Source: CAZYXZ01 sp964651395
GTDB lineage: Bacteria > Actinomycetota > Actinomycetes > BP-191
Length of the DNA stretch: 17,615 nucleotides
NCBI GenBank assembly: GCA_964651395.1
Contig: CAZYXZ010000071.1
Coordinates: 1 to 17,615 of the forward strand
Direction: 5' to 3'
The translations under genes and the position numbers were made by a program. Each line of letters starts with the position of its first letter. Position 1 is the first letter of the stretch. Under the pieces are notes generated by a model that did no database searches, was not told where the DNA came from, and saw only the letters and a list, made by a program, of their open reading frames with translations. Shown piece after piece: positions 14,886-17,615 of this stretch.

Positions 14886-15559
14886 GCGCGGGCCCCGCGC
14901 CATGGCTGCGACCCGTAGCAGTCCAGATGCGTCACCACGCCGACCGGCTTGCGTGTCGTCGGGCCGTAGCCACCGCGCGGCCAGCCCAGCGGCACGATGC
15001 AGCACGGCTCCACGTTCACCGGCAGGCCGAGGATGCGGCGGGCCACGGTGGTGCTCCAGAGCGGCAGCGTGATCAGCGAGGCGCCCAGGCCCATGGAGCG
15101 CGCGGCGAGCAGGAGGTTCTGCACGCTGGGGTAGATCGAGCCGTAGTGCGACGTCTCGACGATGCCGGGCATGGGCACGAAACGGACGTGCGAGCCGCGC
15201 AGGCACGCGACGGGGATCTCCTCGAAGTGGTCCACCTGCCACTTCACCGCGGCGAGGATCTTCTGCATCGCCGGGTCGTTCCTGGTCACCCGCTCGCCGG
15301 CCCGGCCGTAGAGCGCCCAGGCGCGGCGGTACTGCTGCGCGAGCCTGTGCTTGACGTCGGCGTCCTTGACGACGACGAACTCCCAGTTCTGCCCGTTGCC
15401 GCCGGTCGGTCCCTTGAGCGCCAGCTCGATGCAGCGCAGCACGATCTCGTCGTCGACCGGGTCGGGCAGGACACGGCGCACCGCGCGCTGGGTGAGCATC
15501 GCCTCCTGCAGCGGCATGTCCAGGCCCGCCACGACGTCGGCGTAGGACCGTTCAGTCAT
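14882..15559 (-). CDS. Nitroreductase-family FMN oxidoreductase
   Basis: The 225-residue protein has the nitroreductase fold signatures. MLTQRAVRRVLPDPVDD at 21-37 holds the phosphate-binding R-x-x-R, PTGGNGQNWEFVVV at 51-64 is the FMN-contacting loop, SIYPSVQNLLLAARSMGLGASLITLP lies at about 141-165, and GLPVNVEPCCIVPLGWP comes near the end. Such enzymes use FMN and NAD(P)H to reduce nitroaromatics, quinones, enones or flavins; the substrate is not predictable. It is followed by metF with a GTGA overlap. The ATG at 15559 is exactly 7 nt after a minus-strand TAACCT, so the operon is probably led by a leaderless transcript independent of the SDR gene 19 bp upstream. Confidence 0.9.
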   Translation of the reverse strand: MTERSYADVVAGLDMPLQEAMLTQRAVRRVLPDPVDDEIVLRCIELALKGPTGGNGQNWEFVVVKDADVKHRLAQQYRRAWALYGRAGERVTRNDPAMQKILAAVKWQVDHFEEIPVACLRGSHVRFVPMPGIVETSHYGSIYPSVQNLLLAARSMGLGASLITLPLWSTTVARRILGLPVNVEPCCIVPLGWPRGGYGPTTRKPVGVVTHLDCYGSQPWRGARA

Positions 15560-15566
15560 GCGGCTC

Positions 15567-15572
15567 AGGTTA
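15567..15572 (-). promoter_or_regulatory. -10 element (TAACCT) of leaderless nitroreductase-metF operon
   Basis: On the minus strand TAACCT ends 7 nt before the ATG at 15559. It lies in the 19-bp gap after the SDR stop codon. Confidence 0.6.
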
Positions 15573-15578
15573 CTAGTG

Positions 15579-16355
15579 CTAGGGCATCGTCCAGCCGCCG
15601 TCGACGGGGAGCGTGAGGCCGGTCACGTAGGAGCCCGCGTCGGAGGCGAGGAAGAGCAGCGCGGCGCACAGCTCCTCGGGCTCACCCTGGCGACCCATGG
15701 GAGTGCGGTGCTTGATCATCGCGTCGAAGCTTTCGTGCGCCATCAGCGGCTCGGTCATCTCGCTCGCGAAGTAGCCCGGGGCGAGCGCGTTGACCCGGAT
15801 GCCCTTGCGCGCGGTCCACTGCGCGGCGAGGTCACGCGTGAGCCCGACGACCGCGGCCTTGCTCGCGGAGTAGGCCGCCTGTGGCAGGTCGCTGCGGGTC
15901 AGCCCGAGCACGCTGGCCACGTTGACGATGGACCCGCCGTTGCCGGCGGCGATCATCGCGCGCGCAGCGGCCTGCGCCATCCACATCGTGCCGTTGACGT
16001 TCACGTCCATGATGTGGCGGAAGTGCTCCGGCGGTTCCTTGTGCGCCGGGTACGACGCCCCGACGCCGGCGTTGTTGACGAGGATGTCCAGCCGGCCCCA
16101 CCTCTGCACCGCGGCGGCTGCCAACGCCTCGCAGTCCGCCGGGTTGCTGACGTCCGTCGCGACCGCGATGGCTTCGCGACCGTGCGCCTCCACCAACGCC
16201 TTGGTGTGCTCCAGGCGATCCGCGCGCCGGGCACCCAGGGCCACGTGGGCACCCGCCTCGGCGAGGGCCTCCGCGAACGCGACGCCGAGCCCCGAGGACG
16301 CGCCGGTGACGACCGCGACCTTGCCGTCGACGCGGAACCGCTTCAGGACCTCCAT
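15579..16355 (-). CDS. Short-chain dehydrogenase/reductase (classical SDR)
   Basis: The 258-residue protein is a classical SDR. It has the cofactor motif TGASSGLG at 17-24, Arg43-Arg44 after the second strand (suggesting NADP(H) preference), D68 in ATDVS and NNAG at 94-97. The catalytic residues are Asn119, Ser148, Tyr162 and Lys166 (YSASK), followed by the RVNALAPGYF segment and the C-terminal VDGGW ending. All catalytic residues are present. The substrate is not evident. The ATG at 16355 has GGAAGGAG with good spacing on the minus strand and overlaps the end of the DoxX-like gene by 13 nt, so it is the third gene of an operon starting at 17466. Confidence 0.93.
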   Translation of the reverse strand: MEVLKRFRVDGKVAVVTGASSGLGVAFAEALAEAGAHVALGARRADRLEHTKALVEAHGREAIAVATDVSNPADCEALAAAAVQRWGRLDILVNNAGVGASYPAHKEPPEHFRHIMDVNVNGTMWMAQAAARAMIAAGNGGSIVNVASVLGLTRSDLPQAAYSASKAAVVGLTRDLAAQWTARKGIRVNALAPGYFASEMTEPLMAHESFDAMIKHRTPMGRQGEPEELCAALLFLASDAGSYVTGLTLPVDGGWTMP

Positions 16356-16729
16356 GCGCTCTCCTTCCGGCTCGTGCGCGCGACGGTGACCGCCCAGTAG
16401 ACGAGCGGGATCTGCAGGGGGAGACGCGCGATCGCCGCCCAGCGTGGCGTGTCACCAGGATGGATGGCCATGTACACGTTGCCGGGGAACACCAGGACGA
16501 ACAGCGCCGCCGCCGCCCACGCGCCGGCGTACCGAGTCCTGCGCACGGCGACCCCGGCGGCGGCGGCGAGCTCCGCGATGCCACTGCCGTAGACCCACGC
16601 CCGCGCGGAGCCGAGCAGCTCGGGGATGAGCCGTTCGTAGAACTCCGGGATCGTGAAGTGCAGCAGGCCGGCACCGGCGAGCAAGGCGGCGAGCCCGTAC
16701 GCGAGGAGGTCGGCGCGCCGCCCGGTCAC
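16343..16729 (-). CDS. DoxX-like four-helix membrane protein
   Basis: The 128-residue protein has four predicted transmembrane helices (about 8-26, 45-61, 68-86 and 101-117). The opening GAGLLHFTIPEFYERLIPE (19-37) and the following GSGIAELAAAAGV resemble DoxX-family proteins (DoxX, YphA/SURF4-like). Family members are often found beside oxidoreductases, as here, but no reaction can be assigned. GTG 16729 overlaps the preceding stop as GTGA, and the gene's end overlaps the SDR start by 13 nt, so all three genes are translationally coupled. Confidence 0.8.
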   Translation of the reverse strand: MTGRRADLLAYGLAALLAGAGLLHFTIPEFYERLIPELLGSARAWVYGSGIAELAAAAGVAVRRTRYAGAWAAAALFVLVFPGNVYMAIHPGDTPRWAAIARLPLQIPLVYWAVTVARTSRKESAWRS

Positions 16730-17466
16730 GGTTTGCGATGCGTGACGTCGACCACCGTCAGGGCCCGGTCGCGCAGCTGGTCCGAGTAGGCCGTCCAGGC
16801 CGATGCGGCCCCGTCGCCCGCTCCCGACATGTCAACGGCCGACATCTCGAAGCGGCAGGTGGCGGCGCCGGACGGGATGGTGCTCATGAAGGCCACGTCG
16901 AAGGAGACGTGCGGCCAGCGCTCACGCACCGCATCGAGCATCCCCTGGACCAGGTAGCGCTGGATCCGGCAGTCGAACGCTCCGTAGACGTCCTCGTGCG
17001 GGCAGTAGTGGATGTCGAAGCCGGCCCGGTCGCCGGAGACGTCCGGGTTCTCCACCGACGCGTAGCAGACCTCGTTCACCCAGGACGCGAACAGGCTGGC
17101 CAGCTCGGCGGAGGACAGGCCCTCCGGCACGTCCACGCCGTCGACCATCTCGCTGACGATGCGGTGTCCGACCCGGACGAGCGCCGCGCGCGCGAGGTCG
17201 TGGCCGGCGGCCCCCATCTCCCGTTCCAGCGACAGCAGGATCTCGACCAGCCCCACCGCCATCATCTGCCCCCAGACGAAGGTCGCTGCCGGGTCGAAGT
17301 CAGGGTTGTCGAGCGCCTTGCGCCGGTGTCCTTCGACGGCCTCGGCGAACGGCCAGTTCAGTGGCAGCCGCTCGCGGCGACCACCCCACGGCAGCGACTC
17401 CGCGCCGTTCTCGCGCGCGGCGTCGTGCGGGCGTACCGGCGTGCCGGTCCATGCGTGGTCGGTCAC
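16726..17466 (-). CDS. Uncharacterised protein; C-terminal half weakly resembles ATC-hydrolase/V4R-type domains
   Basis: I do not firmly recognise this 246-residue soluble protein. There is no signal peptide or transmembrane helix. Residues 1-35 are polar and probably disordered. Residues about 60-110 are helical (FVWGQMMAVGLVEILLSLEREMG). The C-terminal half has a conserved-looking cysteine/histidine set: H153, C155 in FDIHYCPHEDVY, C166 in FDCRIQ and C204 in GAATCRFEMS. The 'YCP...C...GaatC.F' ending recalls L-2-amino-thiazoline-4-carboxylic acid hydrolase-like and V4R-type small-molecule-binding domains, but this is only a visual resemblance. It is the first gene of an operon with the DoxX-like and SDR genes. 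GTG 17466 is supported by GGAGGG (17470-17475, minus) just upstream. Confidence 0.7.
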   Translation of the reverse strand: MTDHAWTGTPVRPHDAARENGAESLPWGGRRERLPLNWPFAEAVEGHRRKALDNPDFDPAATFVWGQMMAVGLVEILLSLEREMGAAGHDLARAALVRVGHRIVSEMVDGVDVPEGLSSAELASLFASWVNEVCYASVENPDVSGDRAGFDIHYCPHEDVYGAFDCRIQRYLVQGMLDAVRERWPHVSFDVAFMSTIPSGAATCRFEMSAVDMSGAGDGAASAWTAYSDQLRDRALTVVDVTHRKP

Positions 17467-17488
17467 GGTCCCTCCTCGCTCCGAAGAG

Positions 17489-17494
17489 ACAGTA
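17489..17494 (-). promoter_or_regulatory. Possible -10 (TACTGT) of the 246-residue protein/DoxX/SDR operon
   Basis: On the minus strand TACTGT would give a short leader of about 15 nt that includes GGAGGG. No convincing -35 is seen. Confidence 0.4.
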
Positions 17495-17516
17495 GGGCAC
17501 CCGAACCCTCGCGCCG

Positions 17517-17522
17517 TATCCT
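17517..17522 (+). promoter_or_regulatory. -10 element (TATCCT) of leaderless aldehyde dehydrogenase gene
   Basis: TATCCT is followed by 7 nt and the ATG at 17530. It lies in a 63-bp divergent region together with the opposite-strand TACTGT at 17489-17494. Confidence 0.6.
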
Positions 17523-17529
17523 GCCGGTC

Positions 17530-17615
17530 ATGACGGCGACTCTGGAGTCCACGAAGACCGCACAGCGCACGTTCGAGTCACGCAGCCCCGGCAGCGGCGA
17601 GGTGGTCGGCGTCTT
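17530..17615 (+). CDS. N-terminus of a probable aldehyde dehydrogenase (partial)
   Basis: The first 28 residues are inside the window. After a variable leader (MTATLESTKTAQR) comes TFESRSPGSGEVVGVF, which matches the N-terminal 'F...sPatGevv..' strand of the NAD(P)-dependent aldehyde dehydrogenase superfamily (for example succinate-semialdehyde dehydrogenase-like enzymes). The active site lies beyond the edge, so the subfamily cannot be told. ATG 17530 is 7 nt after TATCCT, which indicates leaderless transcription. Confidence 0.6.
   Translation, partial: MTATLESTKTAQRTFESRSPGSGEVVGV

Noticed and set aside
15573..15582. CTAG-TG-CTAG near-palindrome as an operator
   Set aside because: It is short and includes the SDR stop codon; nothing else supports regulator binding.
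1..17615. CRISPR arrays, tRNA or rRNA genes, insertion sequences, phage or defence genes
   Set aside because: I looked on both strands and saw no repeat-spacer pattern, no tRNA-like cloverleaf, no transposase or integrase motif and no known defence domain.

Overview
The window is high-G+C DNA, densely packed and read on both strands. Strong G/C third-position bias, many GTG starts, lipobox and excalibur-type secreted proteins, a MoxR/DUF58/TgpA cassette, a sortase resembling classes E/F and leaderless start codons all point to an actinomycete (Actinomycetota). A chemotaxis-receptor-like tail and a GspE/MshEN-like protein at the left edge hint at a motile or piliated lineage. I cannot name the genus. 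No tRNA, rRNA, CRISPR array, insertion sequence or phage gene was recognised. No gene-free stretch exceeds about 150 bp.

Layout. (1) 1-826, plus: tail of a probable methyl-accepting chemotaxis protein, then a short GspE/PilB-like protein that carries the c-di-GMP-type MshEN repeats but ends before the ATPase core. (2) 823-3938, minus: a PAS-GAF-SpoIIE phosphatase followed by a secreted protein made of three copies of an approximately 120-residue repeat. (3) 3961-5173, plus: a fatty acid hydroxylase-family membrane protein and a small excalibur-domain surface protein. (4) 5195-6442, minus: a sortase with an unusual cytoplasmic N-terminal domain of about 215 residues, convergent with the excalibur protein, which has a sorting-signal-like C-terminus and is a likely substrate. 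(5) 6497-7021, minus: a small lipoprotein. (6) 7057-9846, plus: a carotenoid-biosynthesis (DUF422/CruF-like) membrane protein, a frameshifted polytopic membrane protein and a DUF2269-like membrane protein, tightly coupled. (7) 9864-14009, plus: the moxR - DUF58 - transglutaminase (TgpA-like) cassette. (8) 14025-15559, minus: nitroreductase plus metF, overlapping by GTGA. (9) 15579-17466, minus: an unrecognised 246-residue protein, a DoxX-like membrane protein and an SDR oxidoreductase, overlapping. (10) From 17530, plus: the first residues of an aldehyde dehydrogenase that runs off the window.

Two threads stand out. First, seven genes start exactly 6-7 nt after a TANNNT -10 hexamer with no room for a ribosome-binding site. 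This is a consistent leaderless architecture that fixes the start codons and exposes two very compact divergent promoters. Second, the sortase/excalibur pair looks like a small dedicated surface-attachment module whose enzyme carries an undescribed (to me) cytoplasmic domain. The frameshift near 8940 breaks an otherwise recognisable protein and is either a real pseudogene or a sequence error.
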